A stretch of DNA of 64,000 nt from NCBI GenBank assembly GCA_023053545.1, contig JAKZAN010000003.1, positions 653,501 through 717,500 of the forward strand. Reading direction: 5' to 3'. Shown here in pieces: positions 31,761 to 42,459 of this stretch. The translations under genes and the position numbers were made by a program. A model generated the notes under the pieces. That model was not told where the DNA came from and did not search any database. It saw only the letters and a list, made by a program, of their open reading frames with translations. Every line of letters begins with the position of its first letter. Positions within the stretch are counted from its first letter, which is position 1. The stretch comes from Lepidurus packardi (taxonomy: Eukaryota > Arthropoda > Branchiopoda > Notostraca > Triopsidae).

Positions 31761-32800
31761 GTTGGTGTATGACGTACAGGCAACGGGGGAATGGGAACCG
31801 GAGCAGAACGGACATCTCTTGTCTTTGACACCGAGACTGAGAGCTGCAGCGGAGGATTGAGGTGTTGGTTGGTTCTTCGATGGTGGTTTTCTGCTTGAAT
31901 TCGCGGACGGCGAGGTGGGACTTGTTTCAGGACTTCAATTTCGTTCTTCAACTGCGTACAGAATTGTTCGAGATTCCAATCTGTTGAACCAAACGATCTT
32001 GCCATGTTGCTTATGGTGATTGAAGTCAACTTCTCTTCCAGAATACAAACTAGGAATTCTCCGAATTCTTCAGAGTTTTTCCCGAGGGTTTCGAGAGCGC
32101 GGACGGAAGTCAAAATGATTTCTAGGAAGGAACGAAGTGTGGATGTTGAGTGATCTGGTTGCTTTAGAAAGAGAAGGGACCGAATGTGCGCCTTTACCAC
32201 CTTACGTGGCTTCGCATAACGATCTTTGAGTAGTTCCACAGCCGTGGGATAGTTCGCCGAGGTGTGGGAAAGACCACCAATGACTTTCAGAGAGGCTCCT
32301 TTGAGCTGCCCAGCCAAATAATTGAATTTACGCGCGGCGGGTATCTCTGGGTTCTCGTGTACTTCAGTGAATGCGTCCCAGAATTCTGCCCATTGCAAAA
32401 TATCGTCTTCAAAGGTTGGTAGACTTAACTTTGGTAATACGGAATGTTTTCTGGGATCGGGGGGATTAGGGCTCGGCTGACTAGTTGGGCTCGAGGACTG
32501 AGTGGAATGTCGTCGCTTGGCTTGTATAAGCCTGATTTGAAATGAACTAAACGTATCTAGCTGCTTCTCAGTGATTTCTTCTAGCTCGGACAGCGGTATT
32601 TTCTCTTCAATATCTCGATGAATTAGCTTCAGTTCCTGGAGGTGTGCTTCTATCGAGTACAGCTGATCCATGACTTCTGGCTCTCCTCCTTCATGTTGCT
32701 CAATATCGTCTAGTGTGGTCTCGATTCTTCTTTCCAGCAATCTTGACTTCGTCTTGGACCTTTCCAGAGGTTGTCCTGACGTTCGACCCATCCTGGTCAC
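31706..32800 (-). CDS. BEL1 gag, array copy 3
   Basis: As copy 2, with one residue change (Glu to Gln in NLEQFCTQL, base 31967). Confidence 0.85.
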   Translation of the reverse strand: MTRMGRTSGQPLERSKTKSRLLERRIETTLDDIEQHEGGEPEVMDQLYSIEAHLQELKLIHRDIEEKIPLSELEEITEKQLDTFSSFQIRLIQAKRRHSTQSSSPTSQPSPNPPDPRKHSVLPKLSLPTFEDDILQWAEFWDAFTEVHENPEIPAARKFNYLAGQLKGASLKVIGGLSHTSANYPTAVELLKDRYAKPRKVVKAHIRSLLFLKQPDHSTSTLRSFLEIILTSVRALETLGKNSEEFGEFLVCILEEKLTSITISNMARSFGSTDWNLEQFCTQLKNEIEVLKQVPPRRPRIQAENHHRRTNQHLNPPLQLSVSVSKTRDVRSAPVPIPPLPVRHTPTWKIGSKPQRRNVFSLIV

Positions 32801-32810
32801 GGCACCAAAT

Positions 32811-33160
32811 TGTCGTTAATCTTGGTGGATAAATGTAATGATTCCTGCGTTGTGTTTGATTAGTGCTGATGTGGGATATATGAATGATACTTAAGACCCA
32901 TTGACGATTGAACGAATTTATTTGATATCACTTGGTGGATGAATAACACGTGCGTTATCATGCCACTCTGGCTGAGAGGGGGGCCAGAGTCCGAGAGTTC
33001 TATAGAAACAACGGAACTTGAAAACAAAGGAGTAAGGCTGCCAACTCTCCGAACCTTGGTGAGGTTCGGGACTCTAGGGACAGCAAAGGGGCGGGAATTT
33101 CAAACGATTAGATTATAGGAACCTGGGTAATTTTAAAGTACATTCTAGAAATTCACGACA
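32811..33160 (-). repeat. BEL1 5' LTR, array copy 3
   Basis: 350 bp, matching copy 1; followed by the AGGAC target duplication. Confidence 0.9.
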
Positions 33161-33177
33161 AGGACTGAGTCCCATGA

Positions 33178-35476
33178 TGGACCTCAAACCTCTGCGAAGA
33201 GCGACGAGTTGGTACACACATGTGTTTTATGTGGAAGGAGTTTTAAAAAGCAAGTTGGTTTGTCGCTTCACTCGAAGAAAGCACACCCTGAAGCCTATAA
33301 TAAGCAGAAGGAAGACAGTCAACCAAAACAAACAAAGGCTTGATGGAATGATGATGAAGTGTATCTTATGGCAAAAAAGGAAGCCGAACTATCTCTGCTA
33401 TCGGTTAAATTCATGAACAAATAACTTGCCGAATATCTTCCTGAACGAACTGTTGAATCTATTAGAAGCCAACGTTGCGTAGCCTCCTATAAAAAATTAG
33501 TTTGCGCTTTAAAGAAAGAGATTATGGATAAACCTACCCAGCAAGCACCCAGTGTGCCTCCTTCGAAGATCCCTGCTAATGACATTAGTGCATGGTTTGA
33601 TTTTCTCTTGGCATTGCCTGCCGAGAAAAACAAGCAATTTCAGGAAGCTGTGCTAGACAAAATTATCCGTGATGCTCAAAGAAGACAACAAGTTTTAGAC
33701 CGACTTAATACCTACCTCAAATCAGTTATTGTTCAAGAGAACCTACCGGCTAAGAAAGCAATTATTGTTGTGCCTCTTGAACCTAAGAACTGGAAAGAAA
33801 AACGCGATAAAGAATTCGCTTGAGTTCAGAACTTGTATCGGAGAAATAGAAGTGCTTGCATCAATTCTATACTCCACGGCAATTTAAGAAAAAACGCAGA
33901 GATACCTGAGCTCGAGGAGTATTGGTCTAAAATTTTTGAATCTGAGTCGCCATTAGACGATGAGCCTCCTGAATTTACTAACGATGAAGAACCGACAGGA
34001 GCCTGGAAGTACATCTCATTTTTGAAATGAAGAATAACTATCCAGAAAAACAAACAGCTCCAGGACCAGATGTGTTCACTGCTAAAGCATTGCGGACCAT
34101 GCCTCCAAGAGTCCTTAATAAGATTTTAAATCTGCTTTCTTTCCTAGAAGATATTCCTCCTGTATTTAAAACTCACAGAACGGTTCTTATCCCAAAAAAT
34201 TGATGAACCCTCATCTCCTGGCGACCTTAGACCAATTACGATCTCTTCAGTTGTTGTGTGCCACTTTGATATTTTATCAGCTCGATTGATGTATGTAGTC
34301 CCCATCAACCAGAGACAGAAGGCATTTTTACCTATCGATGGCTGTGCGGAAAATATTTTCCTACTTGACTTCTTACTGTGTGATGCCAGACAGAATATAA
34401 AGTCGTTTGATATTGCAACAGTCGATGTTCGGAAAGCGTTCGACCGAGTATGCCACCATTCCATCATTCGATCCTTCATTGAAGCCCGTGTGCCAGCCGG
34501 ACTCTTAAAGTATATTAAAAACTCATACCAAGACTGTACCACACACTTGGCATATGGTGGCAATATCAGTGCAACACCCATTCATATGAATCGCGGTGTC
34601 AAACAGGGTGATCCGTTATCCCCTTTTCTGTTTAATCTAGTCATGGACAGCATTATTCGGAAGCTTCCAGTCCACATTGGCTATCCTATCACGTCCATTC
34701 TAAAAATCAACTGCATCGCCTATGCATATGATATTATCTTAGTGGCCAATTCCCGTACGGGTCTTAAGTCGCTATTGGAAATTTTAGAAACCAACCTACC
34801 TAAACCTGGGCTGGAGCTGAATATCGAAAAGTGTCATGCCTTGTCCCTGATTGCAATTGGAAAACCAAAAAGTCGATATTAGTTCTAGTAAGACCATTGA
34901 CCTGCCCAGAAAAACTCTTAAAAACCTTACCGTAAATGATTCGTGCAAATATCTCGGGGTAGATTTTTCCCATGTTGGTCGAGCCAACAGCTTTAATCCA
35001 GAGCTTGATGCTCTATTGAACAAAGTGAAGAAGAGGACCCTTAAACTCCAGCAAAAGCTCTATGCGGTCCGTACCCATTTGATACCGCGCCTTATCCATG
35101 GGCTTACTCTATCTAAATCAAACCTTGGCGAGTTAAAAGCCATGGACAAGACGATCAGAAAATATGTACGAACATGGCTTCGTCTCCCTAAAGACTGCCC
35201 AATCGGATATTTTCATGCCCCTGTCCAATGTGGAGGGCTAGGTATCCTTTCCTTACGTACTTGAATTTTAAGCTGTCCTCAGCGACGACTTGTTCGTTTG
35301 GCCTCCTCTCAAGATGATACATCGAGATGGATTGTTGAATCTGATCCTGTTAAAAAAGAGATTAGTAAGCTTGAAGATCTACTTACGATCAACGGAAAGT
35401 TTTTAAGCTTTTTAAATATGGCGCATCTACAACGAATCAACTACTATGTCCCACCGAAGACCTGGCATGTGATAAT
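33178..35476 (+). pseudogene. R2A, array copy 3
   Basis: Same broken structure as copies 1 and 2, with a private C-to-G change near 34134. Confidence 0.85.
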
Positions 35477-35786
35477 TACTATTAAAACTTGTGATATTTA
35501 TTCCTGTATTACCTTTCATCATACCAACTCAATAACTTGCCCCTTATACTTACCTACCTACCTTCTAAAAGTACCCTACCAACTATGTACTTTCCTTCCA
35601 TATTCCTTCCCTTGTTGTGCTTCCGGATCCTCACTCAGAATACCTATTTTGTTCTGTCAAATTCTTTCGTTGGATTTTATGTCCTCGGTGTTGGTACGGC
35701 ATCCTTATAAGCCGGAATATTAGTGTTTAGTCAATGTAGTATGAGATGTTTAATATACGACCCAGAGGCATTGGCTATCCGCTTTT

Positions 35787-35878
35787 GGGAAATAGCAATT
35801 GATCGATTCCCGCCTCCTCGTGGCGCTACCCTGGGATAGCCTCAAAGAAATTTGAAGGTAAAGCTAAGAGGAATTGAT
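35787..35878 (+). ncRNA. HDV-like ribozyme fold, copy 3
   Basis: Same sequence as 25871-25962. This is the copy attached to the longest R2B coding remnant. Confidence 0.7.
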
Positions 35879-35976
35879 CACATCGTGGCGTAAACCATCA
35901 GCCACTGCTGCATGCATCTTAATAGATTATATATGCGACGAGCAATTTTCACAAAGCACGTCATTATCCTTCCCAG

Positions 35977-36926
35977 ATGTCTGGAAAGAGCAGCAAACCT
36001 AGAATTGTACCCAGTGGATCCAGTTCGTTAGAGACTCAACCAAGGGGGTCAAACGCATGTGACATATGCGGAAAGAGTTTCATGAAACCGGTCGGTCTAT
36101 CACTTCATATGTCAAAAATCGATCCAAATCAATACCATGCTTGCTTAGAAAAGGCCCAACCAAAAGCCAATAAATTTAGATGGACAGATGAAGACTTGTA
36201 TTTTTGGATAAGAAAGAAGCTTAGCTCATACTTGTGGGAGGCATCAATTTTATGAATAAAGAACTGGCTGAATTCTTTCCCGAGAAATCCATATATCAAA
36301 TTAAGGACAGAGACGATCAGATACATACAAACAGGTTATGTCTATCCATTCTGAGTTGCTTAAATCGAAGGTGGCAGCCAGTTCTCCCCCGTTATCAAGA
36401 ATTCCAGCTAAAGAAGTCTCTGCTTGGCTGGATATTCTTATATCCCTCCCCAAAACGAAAAATAAATTTGAAGAAGAAAAGTTAGACCAAAGTATACGTA
36501 CCGCTCAAGACGGCACACCAATATTGCACGATTTAAATTTATATTTGAAGGAAGTACTAGTTCAGCCCACTAGCCAGGGCAAAAGAGCTGATAAAATGTT
36601 ACCGGCCCCAATTCCAGTAGAGAGAAGAGGGCAGAGAATAGTCACGTGTCCAGAATTTTTATCGAAAGAACCGTACCGCTTGTATAAATACCATCCTTGA
36701 CGGGAACAAAAAGTGTGATAATAAAATACCGGACCTTGACGAATTCTGGGGTGCAATATTTGAGTCCCAATCCTAGCGCGATGAGGAACCTTTGAATTAT
36801 GTGGTAGATGCTGAACCTAAGAATATTTGGAGCTGGATCTCGTTTTTTGAAATGAACCATAACTATCCAGACTTGGCAACTTCACCCGTCCCGATGGTGT
36901 AACGGCTCGTATGCTCCGATCTATCC
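35977..36926 (+). pseudogene. R2B, longest copy: finger, Myb and start of RT, cut off by 18S rDNA
   Basis: ATG 35977. Finger and Myb-like blocks as in the short copies, continuing in a second frame through NKELAEFFPEKSIYQIKDR, then a third frame from 36338 with IPAKEVSAWLDILISLPKTK, equivalent to the R2A linker (ISAWFDFLLALP). It goes on with IPDLDEFWGAIFESQ and a decayed GPD-type block (PDGVTARMLRSIL) that opens the RT. It stops there: from about 36927 the DNA is 18S rRNA. At least three frameshifts and a TAG near 36774. R2B and R2A are clearly related but diverged families. Confidence 0.78.
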
Positions 36927-37257
36927 TTACTTGGTGGAGCGATTTGTCTGGTTAATTCCGATAATGAACGAGACTCTAGCCTGCTAAATAGGCAACAGGT
37001 TTTATCCGTCCGTCGCTCTTCTTAGAGGGACAAGCGGCGTCCAGCCGCATGACAAAGAGCAATAACAGGTCTGTGATGCCCATAGATGTCCTGGACCGCA
37101 CGCGCACTACACTGAAGGAATCAGCGTGTTTTCCCTGTCCGAAAGGACCGGGTAACCGCTGAACCTCCTTCGTGGTTGGGATTAGGGATTGTAATGATCC
37201 CCATGAACCAGGAATCCCTAGTAGGCGCAAGTCACTAGCTTGCGTCGATTACGTCAA

Positions 37258-37295
<38 letters not shown>

Positions 37296-37446
37296 AATGA
37301 TTTAGTGAGGCCTTCGGACGGACTCGCCGGGCGGAGCTTCCGCTTCGCTCCGGCGGGACTGAAAGATGGTCGAACTTGATCCTTCAGAGGAAGTAAAAGT
37401 CGTAACAAGGTTTCTGTAGGTGAACCTGCGTAAAGATCATTAACGA
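36927..37446 (+). rRNA. 18S rRNA, 3' 520 bases only, probably a pseudogene
   Basis: Recognised from CTTGGTGGAGCGATTTGTCTGG through ACACACCGCCCGTCGCTACTACC to the 3' end at ATCATTA. The 5' three-quarters of the gene are missing, replaced by R2B. Several normally invariant positions are changed: GTGATGCCCATAGATG for CCCTTAG, GGTTTCTGTAGG for TTTCCGTAGG, and GCGTAAAGATC for GCGGAAGGATC at the 3' end. The helix-45 hairpin GTAGGTGAACCTGC is kept. Confidence 0.93.
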
Positions 37447-38980
37447 ACACAATCCAAACCTTAGTTTTTGAACCAAGCCAGTTTTGGCTTTGGGATATCC
37501 GTAAGGAACCAAAAGTTTTCAAACAAGCAAAGGGGAAAAAGAAATGGCCAATGTATTTTTTGATAAACCACACTCGAACGTTATACAGGGAGTTAAGAAA
37601 AAGCCTCGCCACCCGGGAGAGACCTCCGGTCACTCTTGCTTTGTGCTCGCAATGAAACCGCTTCAGGAACAAGGCTTGTGTGTCCGACACTAGTGTGGAG
37701 AACGATCATTTTAAACTTCATTCCGAAGACTAAGCAAGACCACATTTCGCTGACCACATTTTGACAATATTTCGCCGACTTATAATTCTCAGCTCATATC
37801 CAGGATGTCGAGCGTCAGATCACTAGCTAATTTCCTTCTCACGCATCCGGTCCATCCGAACATTCCCTCTGTTTATTATTTAGCCCATTCAGCAGATCCC
37901 ACGCCAAACATGTATATAAACGCTTGTTCTCCCCCGCCAGGCAGTCGCGAAGTCGCGCTCAGTCGCTCTCAGTCTCTCGCTATTTGTTACGCTCCCTTTT
38001 TCTCTCTGCCCAGTTAGTATAAGTTATAGTTTTCAATCTTGTTAAAACGTTTGTGACATATGGACGACCTAGTGAATTATTGACTTAGTGACACGACTTG
38101 TACCGACGAAAATATTGAATAAGGTTGTACGGTATTTTACCGTTGAGCGAAAAAAGAACTCACAGCCTTCCGCCCAACCGCTCAAAACAATTTAATCGCC
38201 CAAAACAGTTTCCTACACTAGGATGGTGGCAAAAATGGAGGGTGAGTAGCCAAAGCTATAGCTCTTTTTTGGGCTGGCTGGTTTCTCCGGGGTTCAACTT
38301 TACTTAGCGACCAGGGTGGCTTGGTAAAGGCTGGGCTGCCAGAGAAAACTGGCTTCTGAAAAAGACTGTGTGTTTGGGCTAACTTACAGCGGTGGCATTT
38401 TTTTGAGAGGTACCCGAAAAGTGTTGAGACACTCGGCGGTTCATGAAAGCGTTAGTATATATTGCGAGAAACTTTCTGCGGAGGCTAGTACGTTGAAAGA
38501 CCCATGGATCTCTTTGAGTTTTGACTCTCTAAACTTAGAGGGGTGGAGGAATGTCAAGCCCAAAGAACCTGGTGGTCGGAAACCGTGCCGGCCGTGCCAA
38601 CGAAGGTATGTGATTTATGGTTATGCGCCATCGAAAAGGCTAAAGTATGTCGCTGTCCGTGTAAGCCTTGTCTCCCTCAAGGAAGAAGGTTTTTCAAAAC
38701 GGTGTGCAGATAATGCCGATACCTAAACTTTGAAATCATTGAACTGGTTGCTCGATGAAACCTGGCTGAAACAGAATAGAAAACGTGGAAGGGTTTGCTT
38801 GGTCATACCACATAAAAGGGTCACAAAATTGCCGTTGTTGCTTGAAATGATGCTCTATGGGGGGAATTGAGCGTACTATTCTGGCCTTCAGTAATGATTT
38901 CTCGTTTCTTTGCGGGGTTTTGAATAAGCAATCCTTGGCGTTTCTACCGCGTTGAAACCAAAACCAATTTATTAAAAGCA
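37447..38980 (+). other. ITS1, about 1.5 kb
   Basis: Spacer between 18S and 5.8S, unusually long for an invertebrate. Reading frames in it are incidental. A promoter-like or LTR-like patch lies at about 37760-38120. Confidence 0.85.
37910..37990 (+). promoter_or_regulatory. TATA-box and initiator-like patch inside ITS1
   Basis: ATGTATATAAACGC (about 37909-37922) is followed about 30-50 bases later by repeated CAGTCGC/TCAGTCGCTC, an arthropod-like initiator pattern. This is out of place in a Pol I spacer. It may mark a solo LTR, but I could not fix its ends or a target duplication. Confidence 0.35.
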
Positions 38981-39142
38981 TGACCCTGAACGGTGGATCA
39001 CTCGGCTCGTGGATCGACGAAGAACGCTGCAAAACGCGCTAGAACGTGTGAACTGCAGAACACCGCGATCATCGAAGTTTCGAACGTAAATGGCGGCCCA
39101 GCGTTTGCGCTCGGGGTACACCTGTTTGAGGGTCGGAATGTC
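38981..39142 (+). rRNA. 5.8S rRNA
   Basis: Starts TGACCCTGAACGGTGGATCACTCGGCTCGTGGATCGACGAAGAACGC in family pattern (position 38981 on), contains GAACTGCAGAACACC and ATCATCGAAGTTTCGAACG, and ends at CTGTTTGAGGGTCGG. Length about 162, normal for animals. The middle (TGCAAAACGCGC) departs from the usual GCAGCTAGCTGCG. Confidence 0.93.
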
Positions 39143-39564
39143 AATCATTGCCTGAATTCGTGGGAGATGTTAGATTCGCTGTCACCCACGCGGCGATGGG
39201 TTGTGTCTCGTGCGTAAAGCAACACACAAACTCTTGTCGTAGCACGTGCTTGGTGAGGTGCTTGGCGGGGTCGTGGGTTGTGTGGCGTGCGTGGCGTTAA
39301 AGAAAGTTTTCTTTAAACCAAATCAACATAGGAGGCCGACCCAAGATTTAACTTACGCGTGGCTTGGGGTTGCTATGAATGATCAGGATACTCAAAAACC
39401 TCTTCCGTCGCTGGGGGAGAGCTCCAAGGTACGGGAAATGTCAGAGCGTTGAAACACGGCTTGTGCACTCAAGGGAAGGGGTTTTGAAAAATAAACCCGA
39501 TCCTTGATTTCAAACCGTGATAGTAAACGCTCTAGCAAATATAGCGTGATCTAGCGTGATAGTA
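39143..39564 (+). other. ITS2 running into a 28S deletion breakpoint
   Basis: No 28S 5' start is found after it. Near its end, short units of the type GTGATAGTAAA(C/T)GC...TAGCAAAT recur three times just before 28S sequence begins. Confidence 0.75.
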
Positions 39565-39823
39565 AATGCGATAGCAAATGCTGGATTGATCCCGATTTTC
39601 AGTATGAATACGGACTGCGAAAGCACGGCCTATCGATCCTTTTGGCTTTAAGAGTTTTAAGCAAGAGGTGTCAGAAAAGTTACCAAGGGGATAACTGGCT
39701 TGTGGCGGCCAAGCGTTCATAACGACGTCGCTTTTTGATCCTTCGATGTCTGCTCTTCCTATCATTGCGAAGCAGTATTCGCCAAGCGTAGGATTGTTCA
39801 CCCACCTACAGGGAACGTGAGCC

Positions 39824-39864
<41 letters not shown>

Positions 39865-40297
39865 ACGACCATTGTCGTTGCGATAGTAATCCTGCGAAGT
39901 ACGAGAGGAACCGCAGGTTCGGACAATTGGTTCGCGCACTTGGTCGAGCGGCCAGTGGTGCGAGGCTACGTCCGTCTGATTATACCTGAAGGCCTCTGAA
40001 GGTAGAATCGATGCTGGAGGAAGCCAACGATACGCCGCGATACGGCTGCCGGGTGGCGTCATGGTGACCCTCTCAAAGCCAAGGCCGCGAGAAGGTGCAC
40101 GTGAGCCACAATCTGTCCTGTGCCGTGGCTGCAGAAGGGAGTGGCCACGGCTGCAAGTTTGATGACTAATTAGTCTTGGAGGTCGTACGCCAAATCATCT
40201 GTAGACGACTTGGGTGCCGGCCGGGGTGTTGTACACGGTAGAGCAGTCATTCACACTGCGATCTTTTGAGACTCAGCCTCTGACCGGAAGATTTGTT
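39565..40297 (+). rRNA. 28S rRNA, 3' ~730 bases only, pseudogene
   Basis: Begins inside the gene at GATTTTCAGTATGAATACGG and runs through GGGATAACTGGCTTGTGGC, the GTTTAGACCGTCGTGAGACAGG block, an intact sarcin-ricin loop AGTACGAGAGGAACC with paired flanks CCTGCG/CGCAGG, and the end GGTAGAGCAGTCATTCACACTGCGATC. The normal ACCACAGGGATAAC of the peptidyl-transferase region reads ACCAAGGGGATAAC here, which should not be tolerated in a working ribosome. Most of the gene is deleted. Confidence 0.92.
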
Positions 40298-40819
40298 TTG
40301 CTGGTTAAGCAAGTCTTCTACCGGGATGCAGAGGTACACCTTGGCGGTACCCAGTAAAGAAATCAAACGGCGGTGACGAACCTACCTTTGGACTGCCCCC
40401 CCAACAGAGAGTGCTGGGGGGTCTGATTTCCCATAGCTAAAAAGGCTTGTGGAACGGCACAGAAACTTTTCAGTTTCGTGGAGGATAAAAGTGTTTTTAA
40501 AAGAGCAGCGGCGTGTGGCGATGGCGAGGGTGTGATAGGCGGTGCTGTCTATTGCTAAACCTTGGTATGTCGTCGCTCAAAACTGTTGCGATGAAACCTT
40601 TTGTCTTCCGGTGTCGTTCCCAGTCTATTCGAAAAACGCATGGGTTTTAAAGAAGCAGAATAATTGGAAGGCCGCTGAGTCTGTTTTGGTTTTCTTTTAT
40701 TTGATGGTAAAGACCATGATGAGTGACGGAGCCTTGTGCGAGAGATACAGTGGGTGATGCCTGACTAAACGTGCTATGGAATCTGCCAAGTCCCAGAGAA
40801 TTACCCGAGTATTTATGAA

Positions 40820-41090
40820 GAGCTTTCAGAAAAACTAACAGCGAAAAGGAAAAGAGATACATATATTCTTCGAGCGTGGGAACAGCCGTTAGAATAACTG
40901 CTCTTAGTCAAACCAATCAGTAGTTTATAGAATTTTTCAATTTAAAAAATGCAAGAGTTTTTCAAGAGCATTCAGAAAACCTAACACAGGGAAAAGAAAA
41001 AGAGATACATATATTATTTGAGCGTGGAAACAGCCGTTAGAACAACTGCTTTTAGTCAAACCAATATGTAGTTTTGTAGAATTATACCAA
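40820..41090 (+). repeat. Spacer subrepeats of about 148 bp (two copies)
   Basis: Units start at GAGCTTTCAGAAAAACTAAC (40820) and GAGCATTCAGAAAACCTAAC (40968) and share GATACATATATT, GAGCGTG and CAGCCGTTAGAA. A third unit is found at 54714-54856, beyond Gypsy2. Confidence 0.85.
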
Positions 41091-41097
41091 ATTAGGT

Positions 41098-41180
41098 ATA
41101 TTAATATTAATATTAATTATTAATATTAATAATATTATTAATATTAATATTAATATTATTAATTATAATATTAATATTAA
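41098..41180. repeat. (TAATAT)n low-complexity tract
   Basis: About 80 bases of TAATATTAATATTAATTATT-type sequence, largely self-complementary. Confidence 0.9.
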
Positions 41181-41278
41181 GTCCCAAAAGTGGAGGAACC
41201 ATTGCTTGTCATGAACAATAAACCGCATTTGATGCACAACTCCGGCGTTAGCCTCAAAACCCGTGAAGGGGAATTAAA

Positions 41279-41755
41279 AATTTTCGAAGAATCAAAAATA
41301 TATCCCACCCCGCGTTTGTCGGATCAGTGGCGGTATGAGGACTCGGGCACCGGGACACAGGTGCAAGCCGCTTCCGACGCACAAACCACGGGTGTAGCGG
41401 CGGGTCCGTGGAGGGTAGGAAAAAATTTTCGAAGTCCCAAAAAGTCACACGTCGTGTTGGTCCGATTATTGCCCTATAAGGACCAGGGCACCGTGGGACA
41501 CATGGGCAACCCGTTTTGAAAAATTGTTTCAAAAGTCCGAAAAAGTCACACGCCGCGTTTGTCGGATGAGTGGCCGTATGAGGCACCCGGCACAGGTGCT
41601 GAAGCCCAGGCCAGGGTTGGGAGCTCGTTCCCGGGCAGGCCTGTCCGGGGGTCCCCATTCACCGGTGCGGACGGCACGCCGCTGGAGCACCCCTCGGTAC
41701 GGCGTAGTCGGCACGGTTTCGCCGTCGACGAAAATTATCTAAGTCCAAAAAGTGG
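41279..41755 (+). repeat. Diverged GC-rich spacer subrepeats
   Basis: Three to four imperfect units, each opening with AAAATTTTCGAAG or a variant, then CAAAAAGTCACAC, GTTTGTCGGAT and a C/G-rich CACCGGGACACAGG-like stretch (at about 41279, 41424, 41521 and the start of one at 41728). Confidence 0.65.
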
Positions 41756-41792
41756 ATGCTTATATGGTGGAAAGTGGAAAAAAACACTATGA

Positions 41793-41880
41793 GAGGGAAC
41801 CTCTCTCTGAAAAAAAGAGAAGAGAAGAGAATAAAGAGAAGAGAAGAAAAAAAAGAAGAGAAGAGATTCTCTTTGACAAG
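41793..41880 (+). repeat. Purine-only GAGAAGA-rich tract
   Basis: CTCTCTCTGAAAAAAAGAGA followed by about 50 bases made of A and G. A related CTCTCTCTGAAAAAAAGAGA recurs at about 43169-43188. Confidence 0.75.
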
Positions 41881-42459
41881 GGCAGAAATGGCTGGAAACA
41901 AATGAAAGAATGGAGAACCGAAAGGCATCGGCACAGTTTATAGTCGCTATGGAGGCCAGGGGCCTGGTTTTGTTTTGCCTTGCTTCTTGGCTCTAGAACA
42001 GAAACAAAGGATGGTGAAGTTAATTTTCTCCCGAAGATAGTTCCGTGGCTTGTATCGGTGGGGTCAAGCCGGGTTGGTGTAACGACTGGGGCGAATTAGG
42101 GTAGAGAGTAGCTGGGCGCCAGAAATGGTTTCCAGTTTGCTCGTCATCTACCCTACTGAAACCTAGAAGTTGGACTGCCCGGTTTGGCGATTCCAAAATC
42201 TGGCTAGTTGCGGGGCTGACGCGGGATGGAGGTCTGGCCGAACCGTTTGATGTTGCTGGGCTTAAGCAAAGTGCGGGAAAAAAATAAAGACCGGGACCCT
42301 GAGCCTTGAAAGTGAACTTTGAGCGGTAGCGACTGCCCGATAAGTTGTACCTGAAATTCGTTCTCCAGACCGATTCCCTTACCAATCAAAGTGAGCCTAC
42401 CTTCCCCATTTTTGTCTCGAGGGTTGGGCTTGGCCTGATCACTCACATGTGCAAGACAG
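41864..42459 (+). repeat. 595-bp spacer direct repeat, copy 1
   Basis: From GATTCTCTTTGACAAGGG to CAAGACAG; very close to 43398-43991, about 1.53 kb away. Confidence 0.9.

Larger units (their letters stand above)
21370..36222. repeat. Tandem triplication of a 4,958-bp unit
   Basis: Copies at 21370-26327, 26328-31285 and 31286-36222. Every reading frame recurs at +4,958 and +9,916. Each unit holds BEL1 gag and part of the protease, the BEL1 5' LTR, the R2A remnant and the first ~460 bp of R2B. I found only a handful of differences (for example near 21508, 22055/31967, 27973, 34134 and 35556). The join in copies 1 and 2 (26300-26330, 31258-31288) has a short repeated filler, GGATAAGAAAGAAGCTTTT twice, then CCATAAGGG from BEL1. 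Copy 3 instead runs on into R2B. Confidence 0.92.

Noticed and set aside
36927-36940. R2B insertion site in 18S
   Set aside because: The element side of the junction is the start of the RT, not the element's 3' end, so this is a breakpoint and does not by itself define a target site.
38370-38726. 118-residue plus-strand frame in ITS1
   Set aside because: Lies within the transcribed spacer and has no similarity that I recognise.
41098-41180. Possible CRISPR-like or satellite array
   Set aside because: Simple TAATAT low-complexity DNA without unique spacers; no CRISPR array is expected in this eukaryotic DNA.
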